Positions 24,143-32,751 of a stretch of DNA of 34,624 nucleotides are shown piece after piece; the stretch's first letter is position 1, and every line of letters starts with the position of its first letter. The DNA lies in NCBI GenBank assembly GCA_026397915.1, contig JAPLTX010000043.1:1-34624 (forward strand), read 5' to 3'. The position numbers and the translations under genes were made by a program. The notes beneath the pieces are model-generated. The model ran no database searches, had not been told where the DNA came from, and worked only from the letters and a program-made list of their open reading frames with translations. This DNA comes from Verrucomicrobiota bacterium. GTDB taxonomy: Bacteria > Verrucomicrobiota > Verrucomicrobiia > CAIQCK01.

Positions 24143-25987
24143 CTACTCGATGATGATGCTCTTGAACGAGGTGTTGGAGGGAATCATCGGCAACACGTGT
24201 TCCGTGAATGGCGTGATCATGTCGAGCAGGTAAGGCTCCTTGCTGGTCAGCATCCGCTCCAATGCGGGGCGCACGTCTTTCCTGTAAAGGACGCGCTCGG
24301 CCGGGACGTTGAAGCTCTGCGCCATCTTCACGTAGTCGGGGTAGATCACGTGCGGATTGCGCGGGTCGCCGAGATAGGTGTGACCACGGTTGCTTTTGTA
24401 GAAGCGGTCCTCCCATTGCACCACCATGCCGAGGTGTTGGTTGTTGAGGATGATCGCCTTGGCCGCGATCCGCTCGATGTGCGCGGTGGCCATTTCCTGC
24501 ACGTTCATCAGGAAACTGCCGTCGCCGTCAATGTCAATAACCTGCTTGTCCGGATGCGCCACCTTCGCGCCGATGGCCGCCGGCCAGCCGAAGCCCATGG
24601 CGCCGAGGCCGCCGCTGGTCAGGAACGTCCGCGGCTGCGTAAAGGTGTAATATTGCCCGCTCCACATCTGGTGCTGGCCCACGCCCGTGGCGATGATGGC
24701 ATCACCCTGCGTCAGCTCGCAAAGCTGTTGGATGACAAATTGCGGCATGATGATTTGCGAAGAATCGCCTTTGAGGAAGTCGCGGGCGTATTGGCTGCGC
24801 AACACCTCGTCGGTGAACTTGTAACGCAGCGGATACTTCGCCTTCTGTTCGGCGATCTTTGCGCGCCATGTCTTGAACTTGTGCGATGGCGGCTTCGCGA
24901 TCTTGTTCAGTTTCTCCAACGCCAGCCGCACGTCGGCGACCGCTGAGAGGTTTGCCGGCTTGTTCTTGTTGATCTCGCTTGGATCAATATCAATGTGGAC
25001 GATGATCGCGCGCTTGCAGAACTCGCTCACCTTGCTCGTCACGCGGTCGTCGAACCGCACGCCGATCGCGATAAGCAGGTCGGCGTTATCGGCAGCCCAG
25101 TTGGCATAGACGGTGCCGTGCATTCCGAGCCATTTCAGCGAGAGCGGATGTGTCTCCGGGAAACCACCGCAGCCCATGAGCGTGGTGGTCACGGGAATCT
25201 GAGTTTTCTCAGCGAACTCCAGCAGCTCGTTGTGCGCGCCGGAACTGATGATGCCACCACCACAGTAGATAAGCGGTCGCTCGCTCTTGGCGATGAGCGC
25301 GGCGAGTTTGGCGAGCTTTTCGTCGAGATCGCTGTCAACCGGCTTGGCAGTGTAGCCGGGCAGATTCACCTTGTCGGGAAACACCGGCACAACCATCGCT
25401 TGCTGGATGCTCTTGGGAATATCAATCACCACCGGGCCAGGGCGGCCAGTTTGCGCGACATAAAACGCTTCCTTGATGATGCGCGGCAGGTCGTTGATGT
25501 CCGTGATCAGGTAGCTGTGCTTGACGAGCGGCAAGGTCATGCCAAACACGTCCGTTTCCTGGAACGCGCTCTTGCCGATCATGCTCTGCGCCACTTGGCC
25601 GGTGATTGCCACCAGCGGGATCGAATCCATGTAGGCGTCCGCGATGCCGCTGACAAGATTGGTTGCGCCGGGACCGCTGGTGCTCATGCAGACGCCGGCC
25701 TTGCCCGTGGCGCGACCATAACCGCCGGCCATGAACGCGCCGCCTTGTTCGTGTCGGCAGAGGATGGTGCGGATCTTCTTCGAGCGTGTCAGTGACTGAT
25801 GAATCTCCATCGAGGCGCCGCCCGGATAAGCAAAGATGACCTCGACGCCCTCGCGCTCCAGACACGCGACGAGGATATCAGCGCCTTTCATCGCTTGGCC
25901 AGGGATAGGGCAGGGCGGGACAGCCGCCGCCATGGTGGCCGGCGGTTGCATGGCGCGCGTCTTCTTTGCATCAGTCTTCTTGCTCAT
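24143..25987 (-). CDS. ilvB: Acetolactate synthase large subunit
   Basis: 614 residues from the ATG at 25987, preferred over GTG at 26029 because the extra 14 residues are not conserved-looking. This ThDP enzyme condenses pyruvate to acetolactate for valine and leucine, or with 2-oxobutyrate for isoleucine. The catalytic Glu lies in [19 protein letters not shown] (about Glu80). [15 protein letters not shown] is the start of the PYR domain, the central FAD region includes [11 protein letters not shown], and the ThDP/Mg motif GDGSFLMN...NNQHLGMV is complete. A low-complexity leader of about 30 residues precedes the domain. The regulatory small subunit (ilvN) is not next to it, which is unusual for bacteria. 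Confidence 0.95.
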   Translation of the reverse strand: MSKKTDAKKTRAMQPPATMAAAVPPCPIPGQAMKGADILVACLEREGVEVIFAYPGGASMEIHQSLTRSKKIRTILCRHEQGGAFMAGGYGRATGKAGVCMSTSGPGATNLVSGIADAYMDSIPLVAITGQVAQSMIGKSAFQETDVFGMTLPLVKHSYLITDINDLPRIIKEAFYVAQTGRPGPVVIDIPKSIQQAMVVPVFPDKVNLPGYTAKPVDSDLDEKLAKLAALIAKSERPLIYCGGGIISSGAHNELLEFAEKTQIPVTTTLMGCGGFPETHPLSLKWLGMHGTVYANWAADNADLLIAIGVRFDDRVTSKVSEFCKRAIIVHIDIDPSEINKNKPANLSAVADVRLALEKLNKIAKPPSHKFKTWRAKIAEQKAKYPLRYKFTDEVLRSQYARDFLKGDSSQIIMPQFVIQQLCELTQGDAIIATGVGQHQMWSGQYYTFTQPRTFLTSGGLGAMGFGWPAAIGAKVAHPDKQVIDIDGDGSFLMNVQEMATAHIERIAAKAIILNNQHLGMVVQWEDRFYKSNRGHTYLGDPRNPHVIYPDYVKMAQSFNVPAERVLYRKDVRPALERMLTSKEPYLLDMITPFTEHVLPMIPSNTSFKSIIIE

Positions 25988-26016
25988 ATCGTTACTCGCT
26001 CTCTCCGCAACGAACA

Positions 26017-26040
26017 ACGCCGGCATCACAGAGCCGGCGT
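26017..26040 (-). promoter_or_regulatory. Hairpin in the ilvB leader
   Basis: ACGCCGGC (26017-26024) and GCCGGCGT (26033-26040) form a perfect 8-bp stem with an 8-base loop, 30-53 bp upstream of the ilvB ATG. An attenuator or RNA-stability element is possible. No T-run or leader peptide with Leu/Val/Ile codons was found, so the role is open. Confidence 0.45.
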
Positions 26041-26148
26041 CGGGTCGTATTACTAGCCCGCCAGCAGCGCTAAATCAACGGTGAAATCGGGTTAGAACAT
26101 CGTTGGCGCAATTTGCGAGGTTCATGGATGTGGGTTACCGTGCCCGGC

Positions 26149-26535
26149 ATGATCAGGAAACTGCTGCACACGCGCTATCGCGTGAACGACTTGGAGAAGA
26201 CGGTCCGGTTCTACAAGGAAGTGCTTGGATTGCAGGAACTGCGGCGCAGCAAGAGCGGACGAGGTTCGGAACTGGTCTTTTTGAAAGCACCCGCAAGCGA
26301 GGAGTTGATCGAGATTTGCCACTATGCGGCGAGCGGCCCAGTGCAGGTTCAACCGGACCTGACGCACCTGGCGTTTGAGGTGGAAGATTGGGACGCCTTC
26401 GAAACACATCTGAAGAGGCTTGGTATTATTGTTGCGGACGGGCCGCACCGCGGGAGCGATGGGGAAGTAATCGCTTTTATTGATGCACCAGAAGGTTACG
26501 AGATCGAATTGATTCAACGGCCGAAGGGAAAGTGA
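26149..26535 (+). CDS. gloA: Lactoylglutathione lyase (glyoxalase I), VOC family
   Basis: 128 residues from the ATG at 26149; upstream TTG and ATG options add a non-homologous leader. It isomerises the hemithioacetal of methylglyoxal and a thiol to the lactoyl thioester. All four metal ligands are in place and spaced as in E. coli GlxI: His7 (LLHTRYRV), Glu55 (ELIEICHY), His73 (LTHLAFEV) and Glu120 (GYEIELIQ). Each half is one beta-alpha-beta-beta-beta module. It is transcribed away from ilvB. Other VOC lyases are possible, but the ligand set supports glyoxalase I. Confidence 0.85.
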   Translation: MIRKLLHTRYRVNDLEKTVRFYKEVLGLQELRRSKSGRGSELVFLKAPASEELIEICHYAASGPVQVQPDLTHLAFEVEDWDAFETHLKRLGIIVADGPHRGSDGEVIAFIDAPEGYEIELIQRPKGK

Positions 26536-26603
26536 TGTCAAATGCGGTGTCCATAAATAGCAATATTTGACAAATTGGCCAATCTGGTGAAGGGTGCTAC
26601 ACA

Positions 26604-26822
26604 ATGAACATGCGATCTGAAATGAGTCGGAGCAATCGGTCTGAAACAACTCCGTTCTGCAAACGTTGCGGGGTGCGGTTGCTTAATGCCAATCGGGCAT
26701 TGCGGGTCAGTGGCTGCTGCCAAGTGTGCTCCACAGTCAGGGGACGCGTAGCAGCCCGCAAGTCCGTGAACCGGATACGCGTGCCAGTGGCGGGTTTCTT
26801 GCCCGCAAACTTCTGGAAGTGA
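26604..26822 (+). CDS. Small zinc-ribbon-like ORF, tentative
   Basis: 72 residues, Arg-rich. It has FCKRCGVRLL near the start and GCCQVCS after 16 residues, that is C-x2-C ... C-x2-C, as in small zinc ribbons. AAGGG lies nine nt before the ATG. No family was recognised, the tail is basic and the start region is not conserved-looking. It may be real but short; it could also be spurious. Confidence 0.4.
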   Translation: MNMRSEMSRSNRSETTPFCKRCGVRLLNANRALRVSGCCQVCSTVRGRVAARKSVNRIRVPVAGFLPANFWK

Positions 26823-26897
26823 CAGTAGCCGGACGGGGGCGTTGGTTTCAATCCACTTGCTTGGGGCGGCTCTACGCCGTTAGAGTGTGCTTATTGT

Positions 26898-27566
26898 ATG
26901 CGACGTTCGATCATTATCGCGCCGTCTATCCTTGCAGCCGACTTTGGGCGGCTTGCGGATGAAGCCGTGCGCGCCGAGGCGGCGGGAGCTGATTGGCTGC
27001 ACGTGGATGTGATGGACGGCCACTTCGTGCCGAACCTTACGGTCGGGCCAGATGTGGTGCGCGGGCTGCGCCCTGCGACGAAGCTGCCGCTCGATGTGCA
27101 TCTGATGGTGGAGCGGCCGGACAAGTTTGTGCCGGCGTTCATTGAGGCGGGCGCGGATCGCGTGAGCATCCACATTGAAAGCCCCTGCAACGTCGCTGCC
27201 ACTTTGGAAGCGATTCGCGTGGCGGGCAAACCACCGGGCATCGTTCTCAATCCCGGCACGCCCATCAAAGCCATTCAGCCTCACCTCGATCGTGTGAAAC
27301 TGGTGCTGGTGATGACAGTAAATCCCGGTTTCGGCGGACAGCCGTTTATCGAACCTACGTTGGGGAAGATTGCCGAACTGGCCGCGCTGCGCGAGGCACG
27401 AAACCTGGACTTCGACATCCAGGTGGACGGTGGCGTTTCGGAAAAGACCGTCGGCGCTTGCGCAGCGGCGGGAGCGAACGTGATGGTATCGGGCGTGGCG
27501 TTGTTCCGCGCGCCGGACATGGCAGCGGCGATCACTGCAATGCGCCGCGCGTGTCATCCAGCTTAG
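26898..27566 (+). CDS. rpe: Ribulose-phosphate 3-epimerase
   Basis: 222 residues, a TIM-barrel enzyme of the pentose phosphate pathway interconverting ribulose-5-P and xylulose-5-P. Family motifs are in order: IIIAPSILAADF, WLHVDVMDGHFVPN (metal His and Asp), LDVHLMV, VLVMTVNPGFGGQ and IQVDGGVS. The ATG lies at the family's usual start. The phosphohexomutase begins 14 bp after its stop, so the two form a sugar-phosphate pair on one transcript. Confidence 0.96.
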   Translation: MRRSIIIAPSILAADFGRLADEAVRAEAAGADWLHVDVMDGHFVPNLTVGPDVVRGLRPATKLPLDVHLMVERPDKFVPAFIEAGADRVSIHIESPCNVAATLEAIRVAGKPPGIVLNPGTPIKAIQPHLDRVKLVLVMTVNPGFGGQPFIEPTLGKIAELAALREARNLDFDIQVDGGVSEKTVGACAAAGANVMVSGVALFRAPDMAAAITAMRRACHPA

Positions 27567-27580
27567 TCACGCGGCATCCC

Positions 27581-29005
27581 ATGCCAACGCCCATCCGATT
27601 CGGGACCGACGGTTGGCGGGCGGTCATGTCGGGCGAATTCACCTTCGAAAACGTTCGCCGCGCGGCGCAGGCCGTCGCCATCTACTGGCGAGGGGAAGCG
27701 GCTCGCAAAGGCGTGGCGCCACGCGCGGTGGTCGGCTACGACACGCGGCTTCACTCGGACAAATTTGCCGTTGCCGTCGCGGAAGTGCTCGCCGGCAACG
27801 ACATCGCGACGATTCTCACTTCGCAACCCTCGCCGACACCGGCGGTGAGCTACGCCATCAAAGACCGCGGCTTGATCGGCGGCGTCATGATCACCGCCAG
27901 CCACAATCCGCCGGAATTCAACGGTTTCAAAATCAAAGCCGACTTCGCGGGTTCCGCAGACACAGCGATGACGGACGCCGTCGAAAAACTGCTCGACCGC
28001 GAGACACCGCGAATAACTCCGTTTGAAACAGCAAGAGGGCAGGGGAGAATCGTCGTCGAGGACATACGCGGGCCGCATCGTGTGGCGGCCGGCCGTTTCG
28101 TGGACTTGGAGCGCATTGCGAAGACCAAGCTGCGCGTCGTGGTGGACTCGATGCACGGCTGCGGCCAACGCGGGATCGAGGAGATTCTTTCACCATACGG
28201 CATGACGGCTACGACGCTACGCGCGGAGGCTGACCCGACCTTCGGCGGCGTGAACCCCGAGCCGATTGCGCCCAACCTCCACTCATTGGCCGGCTACCTG
28301 AGCGCCCACCGCGCCGACATCGCGCTCGTGACCGACGGCGACGCCGACCGTATTGGCGCGATGGACCCGCAGGGCGAGTTCATCACCACGCATTACTGTT
28401 TCGCGATGCTGCTCCTGCACATGATCCGCCATCGCAAACAAACCGGCTGCGTTGTGAAGGCGTTGAACACCACCGTCATGGTGGATCGCATCTGCGCCAA
28501 ATACGGCCTCGAGATGCACGAGACGCCCGTCGGTTTCAAATGGGTCACCAAACTCATGCGCGAGCGCGACGTGCTTATCGGCGGCGAGGAGAGCGGCGGG
28601 CTGGGCTTCAAGGGCTGGATTCCGGAGCGCGACGGCATTTTGGCGGGGCTGTTGCTGCTGGAGTTCCTCGCCTGCGAGGGCAAACCCGTCCGCCAGATCA
28701 TGGCCGAGATGGACGCCGAGTTTGGCGCGAGCCGCTACGCCCGCGAGGACATCCGCTACCCGCTGGAGAAGCGCGAGCCGCTGATGCAGTGGCTCCGGAA
28801 AAATCCCGCGCAAGACCTGCTTGGCTCACCGCTGGCTGAGGTGAAGGATTTCGACGGCGTGAAAATGGTCGCGCGCGACGGCGCGTGGCTGATGTTGCGC
28901 GGCAGCGGCACGGAACCTGTCCTGCGCATCTACGCCGAGGCCGGCGAACAGTCGCGCGCGGACGGTCTCGTCGAGTTAGGCCGGCGACTGACCGCGAACG
29001 GTTGA
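27581..29005 (+). CDS. Phosphoglucomutase/phosphomannomutase (alpha-phosphohexomutase)
   Basis: 474 residues from the ATG at 27581; a longer in-frame extension overlaps rpe and is not part of the enzyme. The four domains are marked by the phosphoserine loop TASHNP (Ser107), the metal loop DGDADR (about 252-257), the sugar loop GGEESGGLG, and the phosphate loop RGSGTEP near the C-terminus. It interconverts hexose 1- and 6-phosphates, feeding glycogen, trehalose or nucleotide-sugar synthesis. Glucose versus mannose preference cannot be read reliably. It follows rpe closely and is followed by the TPR genes. Confidence 0.93.
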   Translation: MPTPIRFGTDGWRAVMSGEFTFENVRRAAQAVAIYWRGEAARKGVAPRAVVGYDTRLHSDKFAVAVAEVLAGNDIATILTSQPSPTPAVSYAIKDRGLIGGVMITASHNPPEFNGFKIKADFAGSADTAMTDAVEKLLDRETPRITPFETARGQGRIVVEDIRGPHRVAAGRFVDLERIAKTKLRVVVDSMHGCGQRGIEEILSPYGMTATTLRAEADPTFGGVNPEPIAPNLHSLAGYLSAHRADIALVTDGDADRIGAMDPQGEFITTHYCFAMLLLHMIRHRKQTGCVVKALNTTVMVDRICAKYGLEMHETPVGFKWVTKLMRERDVLIGGEESGGLGFKGWIPERDGILAGLLLLEFLACEGKPVRQIMAEMDAEFGASRYAREDIRYPLEKREPLMQWLRKNPAQDLLGSPLAEVKDFDGVKMVARDGAWLMLRGSGTEPVLRIYAEAGEQSRADGLVELGRRLTANG

Positions 29006-29040
29006 CGTTCGGCTCGTGTTTGCGCTTGCAGGGCGGGGGA

Positions 29041-30219
29041 ATGTTTCGTTATACCGGCGCGGTCATGGGCGCCATCTGTGGGATTAGCGGCTCGCACTCC
29101 ACGGGGTTTGTTCTCCTCCGCGCAACACTCTTCCTTTGCTTTCTCTTCGCGCTCGATGCCGGGCCGTTCGTTGCACGCGCCGCCGACGCGAAAACAAACG
29201 TCCCGACGAAGGAGGAACTCGCCGCGTTCAAGGCGCTGGACAAACGCGCCGTGGAGCTATTTCGCAAAGGCCAATATGTCGAGGCCGAGGCGGCATGGCG
29301 CGATTGCCTGACTACCTGCCAACGCGTCCGCGGCCCGGAGGATCGCAACACGTTACTTTGTCGTTACAAGGTGGCCTGGGCCCGGCATAAGCAGGGCAAG
29401 CAAGCCGAGGCCATGAGGGAGCTTCGCGATGTCGTGGCCATCCAGGAGCGCGTCTTGGGGCCGGAGGATCAGGACACGCTTTCAACCCGCAGCGACTTGG
29501 CGAACATCTTTTGCGACAAAAACAAATACGCCGATGCCGAAAGAGAGTATCGCGCCATCCTCGCGATCCGCGAACGCGCCTTGGGGTCTGAGAGCGCCAG
29601 CACATTCCAGATGCGCGCCAACCTGGCCTGGGCCTTGAGGCGCCAATACAAGTTCTCCGAGGCCGAGAAGGAGTATCGAGATGTCTTGGCCGTCCAGTTG
29701 CGCGTCTTGGGGCCGGAGCATCGGGACACGCTCTCGACCCGCAACAGCTTGGGCGCTGTCCTGATGGGCCAGCGCAAGCACGCCGAGGGCGAGGCGGAGC
29801 ATCGCGCCGTCTTGGCCAGCCGCCAAAGCGTCTTGGCGGCCAATCAGGCAGACTTTTTGGAAGCCCGCAAGGGTCTGGGCTTTTGCCTGTTTCTGCAAAA
29901 GAAGTTTCCGGAGGCGCGCGAGCTGTATCGGAACCTGCTGGAGGATTGCCGGAAATCCCTCGGCGCAAATCATCCCACGACGAAGGAAGTAAAGAAACGC
30001 TACGGTGAGATGATGGACCTTCAGAAGCACGGGGCGGAATCCCCTACAGCCGCCTTCATTAACTTTTGCCTCTGGATCGTTCCTTCCATTCAGCGGTCTT
30101 TCCCCGGTGGGTGCGTTGCTTTTGCTGTTGTCGTGCTTGCATCGGCCAGTATCGGGTTGGTTGTGGGTTTGAGGCGTCGGAAACGCCCTTCGATTCCGCC
30201 GAAGCTACTTCCTCAATGA
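29041..30219 (+). CDS. TPR protein (kinesin-light-chain-type repeats) with C-terminal membrane span
   Basis: 392 residues from the ATG at 29041, with a G-rich Shine-Dalgarno (GGGCGGGGG). A long hydrophobic N-terminal segment (GFVLLRATLFLCFLFALDAGPFVARA) acts as signal peptide or anchor. From about residue 56 come repeats of about 42 residues with marker R-V-L-G-P-E-x-x-D-T-L-S-T-R, the KLC/TPR_12 type. A second span (VAFAVVVLASASIGLVVGL) is followed by RRRKR. It is a scaffold-type protein with unknown partners. The neighbouring TPR gene is a tandem duplicate lacking the leader. Confidence 0.85.
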   Translation: MFRYTGAVMGAICGISGSHSTGFVLLRATLFLCFLFALDAGPFVARAADAKTNVPTKEELAAFKALDKRAVELFRKGQYVEAEAAWRDCLTTCQRVRGPEDRNTLLCRYKVAWARHKQGKQAEAMRELRDVVAIQERVLGPEDQDTLSTRSDLANIFCDKNKYADAEREYRAILAIRERALGSESASTFQMRANLAWALRRQYKFSEAEKEYRDVLAVQLRVLGPEHRDTLSTRNSLGAVLMGQRKHAEGEAEHRAVLASRQSVLAANQADFLEARKGLGFCLFLQKKFPEARELYRNLLEDCRKSLGANHPTTKEVKKRYGEMMDLQKHGAESPTAAFINFCLWIVPSIQRSFPGGCVAFAVVVLASASIGLVVGLRRRKRPSIPPKLLPQ

Positions 30220-30424
30220 ATGCTGCGACTTCCATGCAGCGTGCAGCGGCTTTTGCGCGACGCGACGGTCGTTTTCCTTCGCGCTTGCATGGCGGCGGCG
30301 GGATGGGGTATATCGGCGCGGTCATGAGCGCATTCTGCGGGAAGGGCGGTTGGCAAAAGATGCGGTTGTGTTTCGGCTTGCGGGCGGAGGATTTGTCTCG
30401 CGGCGGAAGGGAAGGGGCCGGGGC
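30220..30424 (+). pseudogene. Orphaned N-terminal coding remnant between the TPR genes
   Basis: The stretch 30303-30350 encodes MGYIGAVMSAFCGKGG, parallel to MFRYTGAVMGAICGISG at the start of the first TPR gene. The DNA before it (GCGCTTGCATGGCGGCGG) matches the leader of the first gene (GCGCTTGCAGGGCGGGGG). The frame ends without entering the TPR repeats. It is the leftover 5' end of a duplicated TPR gene, whose body now starts at the internal ATG 30425. Confidence 0.6.
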
Positions 30425-31372
30425 ATGAACGATTCCATCTCCACGGATGAACTGCGGGCCGAGGCGCGCCGGTTGGAGGTCGAGGCGGAGCGCGAACGGA
30501 GCGCGCACGGGCACCACCGGGCCGTCACGACGCAACGCGCGGCCTGCGATATACTCCAACGCGTCTTAGGTCCGGACGATCCCTACTTGTTGGAGGCGCG
30601 CTGGCGCCTGGCGCGGTATCTCATCCAGGATCGCAAGCTCAAGACCGCCGAGAACGAGCTGCGCGGCATCATCGAGGCGCGCGAACGCGTCCTCGGCGCC
30701 GACCATCCCTCCACGCTTGCGGCGCGCGCCAGCCTCGCGCACGCCCTGGCCCTCCAGAACAAGGACGCCGCCGCCGAGGCGGAGGAGGAGATCGTTCTGG
30801 AGGCGCGCCTGCGCGTCCTAGGGCCAGAGCATCTCGACACGCTCTCCAGCCGCAGCCGTCGGGCGAACCGCTTTATCATCGAAAGCCGCTACGCCGAGGC
30901 CGAGTCGGAGCACCGCGCCATCCTGGATGCGCGCCAACGTATCCTTGGCAATGGGCATCCCGACACCCAGAAGAGCCGCAACTATCTCGCCAACGCCCTC
31001 GATGCCCAGAACAAGCACGGCGAGGCCGAGGCGCATCATCGCACCGCCTTGGACGTCCTCCGCCGCCAGATTGACATTTTCCGGCGCAACACCTACGTCC
31101 ACCAGATCAACCTCGCCCGATGCCTCGGCGCCCAGGGCAAATACGACGAAGCCCTGAGCATAGCCCACCGCGCCTACGACGGCTTCAGCCGCAGCGGCGG
31201 CCTGAGCCACCCGAAAGCGATCGCTGCTGCCAAGCTCATAAGTCACATTGAAAGCATAATGCGATATAATAACACGGCTGGACGGCCTACTGTTCCGCAT
31301 CCGTCACTTGTATTCGAGGCTTTTCAGCAGAATGGTTCACACGATGATAACAATGAATCATCGGATTCTTAA
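30425..31372 (+). CDS. Cytoplasmic TPR protein, tandem duplicate without signal peptide
   Basis: 315 residues from the ATG at 30425, with GGAAGGGG before it; an upstream in-frame extension would add a basic stretch that is not homologous. It has repeats of 42 residues with R-V-L-G-x-x-H-x-x-T-L marks (VLGADHPSTL, VLGPEHLDTL, ILGNGHPDTQ), as in the first TPR gene. There is no signal peptide or span, so it is predicted cytosolic. The C-terminal 35 residues (from about IMRYNNTAG) are AT-rich and polar and unlike the repeats. Array 2 begins 18 bp later. Confidence 0.8.
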   Translation: MNDSISTDELRAEARRLEVEAERERSAHGHHRAVTTQRAACDILQRVLGPDDPYLLEARWRLARYLIQDRKLKTAENELRGIIEARERVLGADHPSTLAARASLAHALALQNKDAAAEAEEEIVLEARLRVLGPEHLDTLSSRSRRANRFIIESRYAEAESEHRAILDARQRILGNGHPDTQKSRNYLANALDAQNKHGEAEAHHRTALDVLRRQIDIFRRNTYVHQINLARCLGAQGKYDEALSIAHRAYDGFSRSGGLSHPKAIAAAKLISHIESIMRYNNTAGRPTVPHPSLVFEAFQQNGSHDDNNESSDS

Positions 31373-31389
31373 TGGAATCGGCTATTGGC

Positions 31390-31599
31390 ATGAATGTAAC
31401 GCCTTTTTATATGCCTGTAACCATTACAGCATGGCAAAAAGGTGTTACAGCATGGCAATTAGCCGTTGCATCGCTTGAGAAAGCTGTTACAGCATAGCGA
31501 AAAGCTGTTACATCGTGACATAAAGGCGTTACATGATCAAAAAAAGACATTGCAATGAGTCAAGAAGGTGTTACATTGCCACAACAAGGTAAGTCAGAT
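31390..31599 (+). repeat. 21-bp tandem repeat array 2 (degenerate heptapeptide array)
   Basis: Ten consecutive 21-bp units with no indel, for example AAAAGGTGTTACAGCATGGCA and AAAAGCTGTTACATCGTGACA. Read from ATG 31390 they encode heptads WQKGVTA, WQLAVAS, LEKAVTA, then RKAVTS, HKGVT, SQEGVTL, interrupted by TAG (31495), TGA (31516) and TGA (31534). It ends 33 bp before the WD-motif gene. It shares the period and position of array 1 but not its sequence. There are no spacers, so it is not CRISPR. Confidence 0.88.
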
Positions 31600-31632
31600 G
31601 CGTAAGGAGATGTTTCAGCTAAGAACTTTGTT

Positions 31633-32727
31633 ATGCCAGAGCCGCAACCTCTTCGTTGGGATACGCCCGGTGCCAAGTGGGACCAAGGTCTGCGCTGGGA
31701 TTCCCAAGCACCAACGTCGCAGCCGCTTTTAGTGCCGCAGCAACCCATCACACTCAACTCGGAGGCCAATATGGAATACTGGGAAGTCACCAAACAACGC
31801 GCGCAGCTGACGCTGCCGGTCTGGACGCAGTTCACCCCGACGATGAAGATCGGCGCGGTGGGCACGGCGGAGATGGCGGATTTGATCGCGGCGTTCGAGC
31901 CGCTCGTGCAGGAGCGCACGACGGCGCAGGACACGGCGGACGCGGCCTATCGCATCGTGCAGGATGCGTTGCTGAAGATGAAGGTGCTCGGCACGAAGGT
32001 GCCGGCGATCCTAGAGGCCATGCTCGACGAGAACGCGGCGCTCATGGCGGACATGAACGACCTTTACCGCAACGTGCCGCGCACGGAGGGGACGATCCTG
32101 CGCCGCGCGCGGGAGTTGTATCCGCTCTGGGTGCGGGCCAACACGCTGCTGGCGGCGATGACGCCCCCGCAGCCCGCCGTGACGCGCACTCTCGGCGGCG
32201 TGGCGTTCACCGCGGCGATGCTGAAGTCGCTGCTCGACGGCTACACCGATCTCGTGAAGGACATGTGCGACACGCAGGAGGCGCTCGACCTCAAGCGCGC
32301 CGCGTTGCGCGCGCTCGACCGGAACGTGGACCAGGTCAACAAGCGTTGGTATAAGGGCGCGAAGGCGACGTTCGACACCGGCTCGGATGGTTACGAGGCG
32401 CTCAACAGCATTCCCACCGAGGGCGGCACGCCCGCGCCCGACACGATCGAGATCGCGAGCGTCACCCAAGGCGGCGACGCGGGCCTGCAAGTCCTCATCG
32501 CCTACGTCCCCGGCGGCGGCGACCACGCGACGACGAAGTTGGTGAAGTGGCAGGTCGTGGGCGTGGACGCGGACTTCGCGCACAGCGCGCCGCTGGACGC
32601 CAGCGGCAACGCCCTGGGGCCGTTCGAGGTGGACCAGGTGGTGAAGGTGCTCACGGAGGTCAGCAACAGCGTCGGCACGCGCAGCACCGCGCCCCGCACG
32701 ATCACGCTCGGCACGCCGATACTGTAG
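31633..32727 (+). CDS. WD-motif/coiled-coil protein downstream of array 2, unknown function
   Basis: 364 residues, no signal peptide. The N-terminus has a short repeat LRWDTPGAKWDQGLRWDS. It is followed by about 220 residues of long helices (MADLIAAFEPLVQERTTAQD, ILEAMLDENAALMADMNDLY, AALRALDRNVDQVNKRW), probably a coiled coil. The last 100 residues look like a beta-sandwich (PDTIEIASVTQGGDAGLQVLIAYV to LTEVSNSVGTRSTAPRTITLG), FnIII-like in its end motif. An internal ATG at 31771 has GGAGG before it and could be a second start. The family is not one I can name; it parallels the FnIII gene after array 1. Confidence 0.75.
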   Translation: MPEPQPLRWDTPGAKWDQGLRWDSQAPTSQPLLVPQQPITLNSEANMEYWEVTKQRAQLTLPVWTQFTPTMKIGAVGTAEMADLIAAFEPLVQERTTAQDTADAAYRIVQDALLKMKVLGTKVPAILEAMLDENAALMADMNDLYRNVPRTEGTILRRARELYPLWVRANTLLAAMTPPQPAVTRTLGGVAFTAAMLKSLLDGYTDLVKDMCDTQEALDLKRAALRALDRNVDQVNKRWYKGAKATFDTGSDGYEALNSIPTEGGTPAPDTIEIASVTQGGDAGLQVLIAYVPGGGDHATTKLVKWQVVGVDADFAHSAPLDASGNALGPFEVDQVVKVLTEVSNSVGTRSTAPRTITLGTPIL

Positions 32728-32751
32728 CGGGGGCGCGAGGAGCGCCATTAT

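Noticed and set aside
27458..27580. In-frame N-terminal extension of the phosphohexomutase
   Set aside because: It overlaps rpe and precedes the family's usual MPTPIRFGTDGWR start.
28885..29040. In-frame N-terminal extension of the first TPR gene
   Set aside because: It overlaps the phosphohexomutase, is Arg-rich, and lacks a start signal. The ATG at 29041 gives a clean signal or anchor segment.
31390..31599. CRISPR array or tRNA-like cluster
   Set aside because: Units are contiguous 21-mers without spacers and fold into no cloverleaf.
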